Origin: Heterocephalus glaber
Taxonomy: Eukaryota > Chordata > Mammalia > Rodentia > Bathyergidae
Reading direction: 5' to 3'
Length of the DNA: 64,000 bases
Assembly (NCBI RefSeq): GCF_000247695.1
Contig: NW_004624864.1
Span: 5,170,742 to 5,234,741 of the forward strand
Shown: positions 40,502 through 51,699 of the stretch, one piece after another
Numbering within the stretch: the stretch's first letter is position 1
How the letters are laid out: each line of letters opens with the position of its first letter
Translations under genes and position numbers: made by a program
Notes under the pieces: model-generated
The model's input: only the letters and a program-made list of their open reading frames with translations
Told to the model about the DNA's origin: nothing
The model's database searches: none

Positions 40502-40575
40502 TTTTTTTTCTTTACTGGGGGATAAAACAGAGGACCTTGTTGTTTAAGACTGTGGATCAATACTCAGATAAGAGA
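40502..40575 (-). mobile_element. Decayed ID-type SINE, minus strand
   Basis: A T run followed by ACTGGGGGATAAAACAGAGG, ACCTTG and a remnant of CTCAG match the reverse complement of the ID SINEs elsewhere in this window, with many changes. Confidence 0.4.
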
Positions 40576-40807
40576 AAAAGAATTGACCTGCAAAACGAAA
40601 TCAATGGTCTTCAAAAGTGTTAAAATTTTACACTGATAATATCAAGGTTTTAAGAAAAATATCTAAAACCAAGATCATTTTACATAGCAATATTTGATAA
40701 TCATGTTATAAATTAGCAATTTATAGTTATACAGAAAACATCTGGATATTTCTGAATACATTTGGAATGGTGCATGATCAGCACATCAGCATACTATTTC
40801 TGAATTT

Positions 40808-41761
40808 TCAAGTCTTTACCCTGTGCTGGTAACTTAGTAGCTTTCTCAGGGCCAACATGATGTCCTTGTTCCTCAGCGAGTAGATGATGGGATTCAGAGT
40901 TGGGATCAAAACAGTGTAGAAAAGAGACAGGAGCTTTCCCGTGTCTTCAGCCTGCCTTGGTTTGGGCTGTAAATAAGTGATGCTGCCTGTTCTGTAGAAT
41001 AGGACCAGAACTGTCAGGTGAGAGGAGCAGGTGGAGAAAACTTTGGCCCTCCCACACACCAAAGGCATTCTCAGAATGCTGCAGACAATTCTGCCATAGG
41101 AGATGATGATCAGCAGAAAGGGAAAAGTGGCAAACACCACTGCCACCACATAGATTGCTATCTCATTGGAAAATGTGTCCCCACAAGCCAGCTTGAGTAC
41201 TGAGGGGATGTCACAGAAGAAGTGATTGATTCTGTTAGACCCACAAAAGGGCAAAGAGAAAATCTGGCATGTGTGTCCAATCATAACAGGAACAGTACTG
41301 ATCCAGCAGGCGGCCACGAGCTGCATGCAGAATTTGGGGTTCATGATCAGGCCATAATGCAGGGGGTGGCAGATGGCCACATAGCAGTCATAGGCCATCG
41401 CGGTCAGCAGGAGGTACTCTGTGCCTCTCAGCATGAGGACGAAGCACATTTGCGTAGCACAGGCAACCAGGGAAATATTTCCTTTTTGGGTACAAAGCTC
41501 CATGAGCATTCTCGGGATCGTGACTGTGATGTAACAGATTTCCACAAGGGAAAAGTTGCTGAGGAAAAAGTACATAGGCATCTGCAGAGCAAGGTCAACT
41601 TTTGCTATTAATATTATCAGGCTATTGCAGATCAGAATTGTCAGATACATGAGTAAAACTGTTCCAAAGAGGATCCACTGAAGGTTGGGAATATCAGAAA
41701 ACGCCAAGAGAACAAATTCCACCAGTGTAGTGGTATTTGATATTTCGGTTCCCATTTGCAT
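40808..41761 (-). CDS. OR10AG1: Olfactory receptor OR10AG1-like, intact frame, DRY arginine changed to cysteine (317 aa)
   Basis: The odorant GPCR nearest to what I remember of OR10AG1 (FSDIPNLQWILF, YLQPKP, IPTLNPIIYSLRNKDI, LALRKLL). It has NTT at 9-11, PMYFFL at 62-67, Cys101 at the start of TM3, second-loop cysteines, SY before the third loop and PTLNPIIYSLRN at 287-298. Odd points: MAYDCY instead of MAYDRY (Asp125-Cys126-Tyr127), CN instead of GN in TM1 (45-46), HYG instead of HYP after TM3, and KVFSTCSSHL for KAFSTCSSHL. The Arg is central to G-protein activation in class A GPCRs, so signalling may be impaired despite the open frame. An acceptor-like CTACAG ends 5 bases before the start; Met3 is an alternative. 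Confidence 0.9.
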   Translation of the reverse strand: MQMGTEISNTTTLVEFVLLAFSDIPNLQWILFGTVLLMYLTILICNSLIILIAKVDLALQMPMYFFLSNFSLVEICYITVTIPRMLMELCTQKGNISLVACATQMCFVLMLRGTEYLLLTAMAYDCYVAICHPLHYGLIMNPKFCMQLVAACWISTVPVMIGHTCQIFSLPFCGSNRINHFFCDIPSVLKLACGDTFSNEIAIYVVAVVFATFPFLLIIISYGRIVCSILRMPLVCGRAKVFSTCSSHLTVLVLFYRTGSITYLQPKPRQAEDTGKLLSLFYTVLIPTLNPIIYSLRNKDIMLALRKLLSYQHRVKT

Positions 41762-41767
41762 GTCCTC

Positions 41768-43403
41768 TGTAGATATGGTGTATTCAGGCTGTTCGATTCA
41801 CTTGTATTTTAAATGACATGCCCTGTTGTGTTACTTTACTTGGGTCTGCAAATATACTTACTTGATCTCTTATGCTATTTCTAATTTTCCTTGCTTCTTC
41901 TCTGACATGAGATTTGAAACTTCAAAGGTGAAGTGGCTTGCATTTAAGTTTCATTCAAGAGATAAACTCTAACACTTTATTGCACTTGGCTGTCATGATA
42001 CCCAAGAGTATTGAGAAATGCACGTTATTACCGGTCTTTAGAACACATAGAGGAATATCACCTCCTTTTTTTGCCCTTAATTAGAATTAGTTTACAGGAT
42101 TTTTCTCTTGTTTGCCAAGGTTATTGTTTTTCTCTGTATTGATAATTGTATTCTATCTTCTTTACTTTCAAGGCCATTTTCTAGAAGCTTTTTTTTAAAA
42201 TTCTTAGTTAAAATTGGGTTTTACATGCTCCTATAGCAGTCCAGTAGAAGAAATTTCCCTAAATCTATTCTTCATTACAAAGCAAATAATTGCATGATTG
42301 CTGCTTTTCTATGTGTACCTCTCCCATCCAATATAACAAATATTAAATCTATTAAACTCAGAACAATAATGACTTACTCTATTAACACCTCCTGTCTCCT
42401 GAATGATAAATATTAACTAAACTTGAACTTAATGAAAAGCATGACTAATTCATCATACTATTCTGTCTTGTCTTCTTTTGTATGTTTCCATTCTTATATA
42501 ATTTCCTTTTAATCAAATGCAACTTCTTTTCTCTATATTCTTTTTCTAATATTGTCCTCTTACAGTGTAAGTTTGATTAAACTTGATTATAAATAGTGAT
42601 ATACCCTGACCATTGTAGTTTTCAAGTACAGAAATGGAACTAGAAATTAAAGCATACCTTCATTGTACTCTTTCCCTTTCCTCTGCCCAAATCCTCTCAT
42701 CCAAGTTCTCTTTGACCCCTTCCCATTTGCAAGATAACTTTGCCTTTGGCTTGTAATATCCATACTTTATTGTGCTCTTCATTTGTGCTTTGCCTTGCTC
42801 AAGAGATAGATAGTGTAAACTATATCAATATGTATAAGTGAAGGAGGAAAGTATAAATAGAAGGAGAAAGGGAGGTGGGATATAAGAAGGGGATTAAAAA
42901 AAAAGAATCCAGCTATGTTGTGTACATGTACACACTTCTTAAGATGATTGTAAAATGCTCATACTGCAAATGCATGCTAATTAAAAATTAAAAGTCAAGT
43001 AAAACTCTAAGCAAAATTGAAAAAAATTCTCACTCTTTTATAGTACCATTATTCAATATGAAGCATTCTTACTGCTTTAAAATTTCTTAAATAAAACGTT
43101 TTCTTAATGTTCATTCTCCAAATTTGCAAAAGTCTGTATTTTCCTTTCTTCTCAAATCCACTATACCTGTTCATTTGATGACATCAAGTTTGTCTCATAT
43201 AAATTATATCAATTATTAATATAATTAACAATATTGGACACATACCTAATGTTATTTAACTTTATAAATAACAAATTTAATAGATTCATGATTATATAAA
43301 ATAACATTTTCAGATAAAGAATTCAAATTTTCGTGCTCTTTTTCTTTCATTAATTTGAAACCATCCTTATGAAAAACAGTCTCTTATTTCTACCACAGCT
43401 CAC
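41768..43403. other. Predicted intron of the OR at 40808
   Basis: AT-rich, without coding features. A purine-rich run with an A tract lies at 42840-42905 and may be an L1 3' UTR remnant, but I could not establish this. Confidence 0.35.
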
Positions 43404-43515
43404 CTTCACAAATTCGCACTGAGCAGTTCAAGAAGGTTTAAGTAATATTTTACCTATAAATTTGCACACTTTTTCACAGGAAATCACTTGAAGGCTACAA
43501 TACTTGTGCTTATTT
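43404..43515 (-). other. Predicted noncoding first exon of the OR at 40808-41761
   Basis: The minus-strand donor GAAG|GTGAGC has its last exon base at 43404; a second one, ATAG|GTAAAA, is at 43454. Both lie 110-165 bases below an EBF-like palindrome. Splicing to the acceptor at 41767 removes 1.6 kb. The 5' limit is inferred from the TATA-like box. Confidence 0.45.
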
Positions 43516-43541
43516 TAAGAACTATTCTTATTCTTAATATC

Positions 43542-43573
43542 CTTAAATAGGAATAGTCCCTCTTACCCTGGGG
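43542..43573 (-). promoter_or_regulatory. Predicted promoter of the OR at 40808-41761
   Basis: CCCTGGGG at 43566-43573 is a perfect CCCNNGGG palindrome. CTTAAATA at 43542-43549 reads TATTTAAG on the minus strand. TACCCTGGGG is identical to the copy-B promoter at 13193. From here up to 44890 I see nothing else. Confidence 0.5.
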
Positions 43574-45569
43574 ACCATCTACTCTTGTGCATCAGTGTAA
43601 CTTGCAGAAGCCAATTTCTATTTGGCAATTGTTCTGGTTCATTACTGAGAGCTATTTTTTAAATAGAAACTTCATTGCCTTCCTCCTCTCTTTGATGTCA
43701 GCTCCCCAATGTAGGGAGAGTTTGCTGGAAATGAAAAAGCACTTGTCCCCATTTCGGGGAAAATTTGAAATTTCTTGCTATTGCATTCAAGCCCTTTAAT
43801 AAATGATATGTATTTGCCACAATTCATCCAGATCCAGGTTGTTAGAAAAACCTCCTTTGTGTTTTGTAACATACACATGTGATGCTGGGTGCCCACAGTA
43901 CTTGTAGTGCTAAAAGACTGTTCTCATGGTAGAGTCATGAAGATAACAAACACTATATTTGCAAAGATTAATTATGTTGAACTTAATACTCAGGATTTCA
44001 AATTGAATAGAATTATTTTGTAGATAAGTTAGGTTCACAAGTATCTACTTTTCTTTCTTGTCACATATTTACATCAACTTTAGGGTAGAATATTTTATTA
44101 AATGGAAAATTTATTAAAAACTAATTCTATTCTTGCATTCTAATTCCTTTCATGTTCAAGTGTGTCCTCATGTTCACTGTTTCCATGTGTGGGCCTCTCT
44201 GTTATACATCACTGTCCCTGTGTCTATTATAGAATTTAGTTAGTTTTCTGAATATTCTCTCCTCACCAATTACTGACCCCACCTCGTTCATGTTTTTAAG
44301 ACCATTTTATTTTTGGCCCAATGCCCATCAGAGAACTAGCAGAATGGTACATTATGACTATGCATAAAATATATTGTTTAAATCAATGTTGTGTTGATGG
44401 AGAAACAGACTTAAAAACAAAGCAGATTTTCAAAACTAACAAATCAAAAAATCAGATTGCCCCTTTCTTAGGTTGATTCACAAATAGTGCAAATTGGATG
44501 ATAGTCTTTAAGACATTTATTCCTTATGAATATTGTTTCTTCAGACAGTTTAATGATTTCAGTTATGTTTCCTGGGTTATTAGTCTTTGCAACTAGGACT
44601 ATATTACAAAAGAATTGAATTGCAGTAAATTCACCAATATTTAAATTTTAATTTCCATTGATATTCTAACCCAAAAAATGAAAAGTCAATTTTAGAGCAA
44701 AGGTGAATATTTATATATGATGTAAAAAATGCTGTAGTCCAGTGTAGACTGCATCTGCATAGAGCAAAGATGCACTCATTCTTTTCTTTAGTGAACAAGA
44801 TAAAAACATTTCTGCAGTGTCACTGTTAATGATTTTGTCAGAAACCATGTCTATAAAGAGAGAAACAGGGTGATATGTACAAAAAATAGATGGGAGAACT
44901 GTGCAGAGCTGCCTGCGTTTGCTCAGGCATTCAACTGTAGTTGCTTTTAGGGTATGTCTCTATCCCTGCCACCTGTAAAATTTCAGGGAAAGGAAACACT
45001 GAAGATTCATTACCATACTTTCCAGTCTCCACAGTGTCATCTGTGGAGTCTAAATTTTTAAACTTTTCCTAGGTATTCTCTAAGTAATGAGGAATTTTCT
45101 TTCTTAGAAAAGGTAAAACATCTAAATATTTAAGAAATAGTTATATAGTTATTCAAATAATGTTCTCCAAGTACCATATCTAGTACTTTTGACTGCAGTG
45201 ATAACTTTAGGAAAATAATAGTCATATAATGAAAATAACAAAGCATACATTTTTGTTTTTAGAGAAAAAATTATGAGACACCAACTAGGAGGTAAGCAAC
45301 TGTACAGTTTTTCACACATTCTCAAATCACTAATTTGCCAGTAGACTAGACCACAAAATATGAGATTTGTTGCAAACTTGTCTTTTATTGGCAAAATTCT
45401 TGAAAATACAACCTTAGTATGAGAAGCTCAGCATAAGAGAATACCCTCAGAAAAGAGGAATAGGAATCATTAGAAGGGGAGGAAAGTAAACCACAGGAAA
45501 GGTTCTTTTATACAATTACAAAATTAAATAAAAAACCCAGAAAGTAAGATCAAATCTTCAGCACATGTA

Positions 45570-46540
45570 TTAAATTTTAGTTAGCAGTTTCCTCAAGGCC
45601 ATCATGACATCTTTATTCCTCAGCGTGCAGATCAGAGAGTTGAACATCGGGGTGAGAATAGTGTAGAAAAGAGAAAGAAGATTATTCTTGCTGGAGAATT
45701 GTTTGTGCTTGGGTCAGAAATAGGCAATGATTCCAGATCCAAAGAACAAAGCCACAACTATGACATGAGAGGAGCAGGTGGAGAAGGCTTTGACTCGCCC
45801 TGTGGTTGAGGGCAACTTCAGGATGGTGGAGATGATTTTACTGTGGGAACCAAGTATGAACAGAAAAGGGACCATGATAAACACCACAGCAACTGAAAAG
45901 AGCAACATCTCATTTATGAAAGTTTCTCCACAGGCCAGCTTTAGTAAGGGTAGGATTTCGCAGAAGAAGTGATTGATTTGCTTGGATCCAAAAAACGGCA
46001 GGGAGAATATCAGAAATGTCTTTCCTGTGTGGACCGGCATTCCCATGAGCCAGGAGGCAGCCACCAGCTTCCTACAGAGCTTGAGGTTCATGATGAGGGG
46101 GTACTGCAGAGGGTGGCAGATGGCCACTCAGCAGTCATAGGCCATCGCAGTCAGTAGGAGGCACCTTGTACCTTCAAACACAAGGAAAAAATACACCTCT
46201 GTAGCACAGGCAAACAAAGAAATATTTCCATTCGGTGCCTACAGGTCAGTTAGCATTCTAGTCAGGGTGTCAGAAACAAAGCAGGTTTCTAAGAAAGAAA
46301 AATTTCTGAGAAAAAATCCTACATGGGAGTGTGGAGGGCTGGGTCCACCTTGGTTATAAGAATGATGAACCCATTTCCTGAAAGGATGATCATATAGATA
46401 AAGAAAAATATCAGAAAAATAAACTTTTGTAGACTGGGAATATTAGAAAACCCCCCAAAACAAATTCTATCATTGAAGTGAAATTTACTTCTTGTGGTAT
46501 TCTTTAACTTTCCACATGTGAAAGTAGAAAGATATGTCAC
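45570..46540 (-). pseudogene. Olfactory receptor pseudogene, OR10AG-like, stops and frameshift
   Basis: OR signatures run along the minus strand: GFSNIPSLQKF, ALHTPM, NISLFACATEV, AICHPLQYPLIMN, the INHFFC loop, KAFSTCSSH, FYTILTPMFN and a C-terminus LRNKDVMMALRKLLTKI. Lesions are a 2-nt insertion after HTPM (near 46322), a TAG in the TM2-TM3 loop, a TGA inside the DRY motif (MAYDC-stop, near 46130) and a TGA replacing Arg of YLRPK (45714-45716). The terminal TAA is at 45570-45572. The Asp-Cys pair matches the DCY of the intact 41 kb gene. Closest to the 34 kb pseudogene. Confidence 0.93.
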
Positions 46541-48282
46541 TTATATTCTTTTACCAATTATCAAATTCTACTGGACTCAATGATACTTGAACAATTAGAA
46601 TATTGGTTTTCTAATCTACATTTCAATTCCAGTTTTTTATAGCACAGATTCAAAAGGCAAAACTGAGGCATACTGAAGAATGTCTTCAAATGCTCAAAAT
46701 ATAACTTTCATATCTATTGCAAGGTTTAATTTGAATGATAGTTATATGACTTATAATTATACCATTTCCTATTTCTATGTTTGAACATGGAACCAAACTG
46801 CTCTTTTTGACTCAGAGATAGAATTTTGAGGCAGAATCATTTACATCATATTTTCCCAGCATTATGTCCAGTTTCAAACATGCAGGTGTCATTTTGGTAA
46901 CGATTTACTGTTCCACCAGGCTTCTACAAGCATCATTTACAAGTAAGAACCCTGTAACACAGCTACACCTCTACCATCCCCACTTTGGCACTGAGTTGAA
47001 ACTGCATTTCCCTTTCATTTATGTACCAGGAAAACACAAGCGATAATGTGATCATGGATTCCACTCCCAACACTTTCAAATACCACATTCCATCAAGCAG
47101 CGGATTTGGATAGTTTTTTTCTTTTACCCATCAGCTGGACAATTGCCCAGGCTCTGTCTCTCTGCCCAATCATGCCCGCTCATGGGGGTCTTCTCCCCTC
47201 CCTCAAGCTGGCTTCATTGATGCTCCACGTGAGCCTGTAGGTTCATGGCAATGTGCACCGACTGCCAAGCCCTCCAGGCACAGAGTCACCCATGGCTCAC
47301 ACTGCCAAGCACACAGAGCAAGAGTGGCCAGGGGAGGAGGGAGGCAGCAGCCCATCCAGGCAGACTGCTCAACTCCCTTATGAGATGTAAAAACCTCATT
47401 TGGAAAAGCAAAATTAACCCTGATCTCATTCTGCCATTTTGGGGAAACAGAAAATCAATTTGAAAAATAGAACAGACCTCAACCTATCAGGTGGCCCTGC
47501 TTCATTCCCTCCCCTGAGTTGCCCTTACCCAGGTCTCAGATCTCATAAACTCAAAGCCCCTCACCCAGAGCCCAAACACCCGAGGCCCTGGGTGGATCCT
47601 GAATGTAGAACTGGGACTCTGGGCACCTTCCTGGCCAAGCCTACTTGAGAGGGAGGAGAGATCTGGGACACTGTGTTCTACAGCATCAAGAAGGTCAAAG
47701 AGGGGACACTTTCCCCTTCCTGGAGGAAAACCACTGGGGCTGACACAGATGGAAATGCTCAGAGCAAAGTTATCCTAAGAGATGTAAACAGTCTGAGGTG
47801 CCTGACCTCACTCTTCCCCCTGGCAATAGGGTGCTTCTGCATGGGAAGGAAGCACTGGATAGCAGAAATCCAGCCCTGGCCATGATTCCTAGAAAGGGAG
47901 TGGGACTGTCTCCTGGCCCCTCGGGAGAGTCCCTTGCTCTGATGTCCTGAGACATCAGGGAGGCTCTGGAGGGGAGCAAACCAGGAAGAGGACACAAAGC
48001 CCAGACAGGGCAGGGCACAGCACTCCAGAAAGCCCGTGGGCCAGGATCCCCATGAAGGTGCTGGCAGAACAATAAAAATAGAAGCTTACACTGGGTCCAC
48101 ATGCCACCACTCCAAGCACAGAGGAGGAGGTTTCCAGGTCGACTTCCCACCACTCCCAGTGCAGAGGAAGTGAGCCATGCTGGCACCAGCAGCACCTCCA
48201 CCCAAGTTGAAATGAGAAGACATGTAAACAAGCCTCAAACCAAACTTCCAGATCACCTACAGCAACCCAAAATGGAAACAAG

Positions 48283-49240
48283 ATGGAAAACTCTGATACT
48301 CAACCACCTGGACTCCCTGAACTAGCAACAAAAGAAGATCTGGAAAAAATGAAATCAGAAATAATTTCTCAGATAAGAGTAGAGATTGTGCCCATAGTGC
48401 AAGACATGATTAATAAATCTAGAGTGGAGCTGAGGAACATGATGGAATCCCAACATAAAACACAAATGGAATCCATAAAACAGATGCAAACATATTTCCA
48501 GGAGATTAAAAACTCCACTGAAAGTCTACACAGCAGAATGAGCCAATGTGAGGACAGAATTTCAGGTATAAAACATAAGATTGCAATTAATGACCAGGAA
48601 AAGAAAAATTGCTTCAAAAGTAAAGACAACATAAGAAATCAATCCAGCAGCTGTTAGATGATGCAAAGAAGAATAACATAAGACTGATCGGAGTCAATGA
48701 AGAAACAGGAGAGACTGCAGACAACATAAAAAAACAACTATTCATAGAAGTAATGGTAGAAAACTTTCCAAACAGGGGAAATGAACTTCACATACAGATA
48801 AGAGAGGCATATATGACTCCAAATAGCCTTGATCAAAAAAATCTACACATAGGCATATAATTTTTAAAATTCCAGAAACCCAAAAGAAGAACAAAGTTCT
48901 ATAAGCAGTTAGAGAAAAGAAACAAATCACATACAAAGAAAAGTCCATCAGAATCACATCAGACTTCTCAACTCAAACCCTCAAGGCAAGAAGAGCTTCA
49001 AGTGACATATTCCTAGCCCTAAAGAAAAACAGCCTCCAACCCAGATTGAAGTAACCTGCAAAACTATCTTTCAAAATTGATTGAGAAATAAGATACTTTG
49101 ATGACATAAAGCGCCTTAGGAATTTCATGAATGCCAAGCCAGCTCTCCAAAACATTTTAGACAATATCCTAGGAATAGACAATGAGGATCACAACCCCAG
49201 GAAGCACAGAAGAATGAACCCATCAGGTGCAACAAGAAAT
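48283..49240 (+). pseudogene. L1 ORF1 remnant
   Basis: ORF1p is the RNA-binding, trimeric coiled-coil protein of L1. The best frame (48283-48654) gives LATKEDLEKMKSEIISQIR and SLHSRMSQCEDRISGIKHK, heptad-rich coiled-coil sequence with a typical E-R-I-S junction. A stop at 48655 and frame changes follow. Later pieces such as QIREAYMTPN and EVTCKTIFQN-like words appear in other frames up to about 49200. Confidence 0.8.
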
Positions 49241-49279
49241 TAAATGTAAAGGGGTAGAATCCAACAAAAAGAAAAAGTC

Positions 49280-49679
49280 ATGACAATGATAAGTCAATAC
49301 ATATCAGTTATATCCATCAATGTTAATGGTCTCACTTCACCAATCAATAGAAATATACTGGCAGAATGGGTCAAGAAGCAAGATCCAACAATATGCTGTG
49401 TAAAAGAAACACATTTAATTCAAAATGAAACTCATAGACCGAAAGTTAAAGGGTGGAAAACAATACTCCATGTGACGGGAACCCCTCCCCAATAATAAGC
49501 TAGCTATCCTCTTTGCAGACCAAGTGGATTTCAAACCTACACTCATTAAGACAGGCAAAGAAGGACCCTACATCCTTGTAAACTGAACAATCCAACAGGA
49601 AGAGATGACAATCATAAATATCTATGCACCAAACACTAGTGCACCCAACTATATAAAACAAATACTAACGGACATGAAA
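49280..49679 (+). pseudogene. L1 ORF2 endonuclease start, broken
   Basis: ORF2p is the endonuclease/reverse transcriptase. ISVISINVNGLTSPINRNIL, CCVKETHLI (with the endonuclease Glu) and KVKGWKTI mark the APE-type domain. A frame break occurs near 49495 and a TGA near 49585; TIINIYAPNTSAPNYIKQIL follows and runs into the gap. Confidence 0.85.
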
Positions 49680-50589
49680 NNNNNNNNNNNNNNNNNNNNN
49701 NNNNNNNNNNNNNNNNNNNNNNNNNNNNNNNNNNNNNNNNNNNNNNNNNNNNNNNNNNNNNNNNNNNNNNNNNNNNNNNNNNNNNNNNNNNNNNNNNNNN
49801 NNNNNNNNNNNNNNNNNNNNNNNNNNNNNNNNNNNNNNNNNNNNNNNNNNNNNNNNNNNNNNNNNNNNNNNNNNNNNNNNNNNNNNNNNNNNNNNNNNNN
49901 NNNNNNNNNNNNNNNNNNNNNNNNNNNNNNNNNNNNNNNNNNNNNNNNNNNNNNNNNNNNNNNNNNNNNNNNNNNNNNNNNNNNNNNNNNNNNNNNNNNN
50001 NNNNNNNNNNNNNNNNNNNNNNNNNNNNNNNNNNNNNNNNNNNNNNNNNNNNNNNNNNNNNNNNNNNNNNNNNNNNNNNNNNNNNNNNNNNNNNNNNNNN
50101 NNNNNNNNNNNNNNNNNNNNNNNNNNNNNNNNNNNNNNNNNNNNNNNNNNNNNNNNNNNNNNNNNNNNNNNNNNNNNNNNNNNNNNNNNNNNNNNNNNNN
50201 NNNNNNNNNNNNNNNNNNNNNNNNNNNNNNNNNNNNNNNNNNNNNNNNNNNNNNNNNNNNNNNNNNNNNNNNNNNNNNNNNNNNNNNNNNNNNNNNNNNN
50301 NNNNNNNNNNNNNNNNNNNNNNNNNNNNNNNNNNNNNNNNNNNNNNNNNNNNNNNNNNNNNNNNNNNNNNNNNNNNNNNNNNNNNNNNNNNNNNNNNNNN
50401 NNNNNNNNNNNNNNNNNNNNNNNNNNNNNNNNNNNNNNNNNNNNNNNNNNNNNNNNNNNNNNNNNNNNNNNNNNNNNNNNNNNNNNNNNNNNNNNNNNNN
50501 NNNNNNNNNNNNNNNNNNNNNNNNNNNNNNNNNNNNNNNNNNNNNNNNNNNNNNNNNNNNNNNNNNNNNNNNNNNNNNNNNNNNNNNNN
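49680..50589. other. Assembly gap (910 N)
   Basis: Unknown bases inside the L1. The missing part of a full L1 from ORF2 residue about 130 to the 3' region would be over 3 kb, so either the gap is under-sized or the element has an internal deletion. Confidence 1.
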
Positions 50590-50790
50590 CATACCACAGT
50601 GATATATGTGCACCCATGTTCATAGCAGCACAATTTGTAATAGCTAAAACTTGGAAACACCTCAAATGCCCATCAACTGGAGAGTGGATAAAGAAAAGGT
50701 GATTTTTCAAATAAAATGAGTACAACTCAGCCATAAAAAATGAAAAATTAGAGACATTCATTGCTAAATGGATGCACATTAAGGTGATAC

Positions 50791-50881
50791 CCTTTTTTGG
50801 GGGGGTGGGCACTGGGGGTAGATCTCAGGACCTTGCAATTGCAAGGAAGGCACAATGCCACTGAGCTAAATCCCCAGCCCC
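50791..50881 (-). mobile_element. ID-type SINE nested in the L1 3' region, minus strand
   Basis: A T run, CACTGGGGGTAGATCTCAGG, ACCTTGCAATTGCAAGG, and CACTGAGCTAAATCCCCAGCCC form the reverse complement of an ID SINE. It splits L1 sequence that is continuous at 57250-57260. Flanks GGTGATAC and GGAGATAC may be the target duplication. Confidence 0.85.
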
Positions 50882-51623
50882 AAGAGGAGATACTCTTAAG
50901 TGAAATACATAGGACACACACGTGTAAGAACCAAATAGTTTCTCTAGTGTGAGAAACTGAAAGTTTAAACAAGTACTGAAAGGTATAATAGATGTGAAAT
51001 AGGAAGAAAAGCGGCAAAGGGGAAGGGAAAGTGGGAGGCATAGAGGAAAGGAAAGAAGGGAATGGAATTAATATGAGGAAATGAAAAAATGGAAACAAAG
51101 TCTTTGTAAATAGGGAGGAATGGAGGGGTTGAAGGGAGGGCAGGGAATGTGGGAAAAATAAGAAGCAACAGAGATTACACAAAGGTGCAAATTTCCAATG
51201 ATGAATGTCATTATATTTTATACCTAAATGTACAATAAAATATGAAAATGTTAAAAAAATAGTAGCTTACTTTTAAAAGTTGTCTCAAAATGATTTCTTT
51301 GGAATTAAGTGTGTGCAATAAAAAACTGCTGCCATTCAGCTCCTGCTGTGCTTTTTAAAAAAACATGAACAATTACAATATGCTGGAATAAATATTAATA
51401 TTAATACAAATATTCCAAACCTTAAGAAAATTTAGATTTTTGTATCTTCTTCACAGTCATTATTTAAATTCATTCTCTTCTGTTTTTTTTTAATTAAGAG
51501 GAAAATCTGTGAGAGAAAAAATTGAAAAATGACTATGAAATACAAACTTTTTTGAGAACTATTATTGTAATTATTTCTACCAGTCTTAGAAAGAAAGTGT
51601 CTTCTTCAAAATTATATAGAAAA

Positions 51624-51699
51624 GAGCTGGGATTAGCTTGGTGGTTCTGCCACCTTCCTCATAACATAAGGTCCTGAGTTTGATCTGCAGTACAAAAAA
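51624..51699 (+). mobile_element. ID-type SINE, plus strand
   Basis: GAGCTGGGATTAGCTTGGTGG through GAGTTTGATCTGCAGTAC and an A tail. Flanks AATTATATAGAAAA and AATTATGTAGACAAAA are an imperfect target duplication. The copy-D paralog near 37355 lacks it. Confidence 0.85.

Larger units (their letters stand above)
47125..51258 (+). mobile_element. Long L1 (LINE-1) with 5' UTR-like region, ORF1, ORF2 start and 3' end, gap inside
   Basis: The only L1 here with a GC-rich 5' region (about 47130-48260), then ORF1 remnants, the ORF2 endonuclease start, an assembly gap, and a 3' region with a purine tract and AATAAA at about 51234 before a short A run. The copy-D paralog lacks it, so it inserted after that duplication. 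Both ORFs are broken, so it cannot move by itself. The exact 5' end is uncertain. Confidence 0.85.

Noticed and set aside
49605..50812. Long frames across the N run on both strands
   Set aside because: They are open only because N codons contain no stops.
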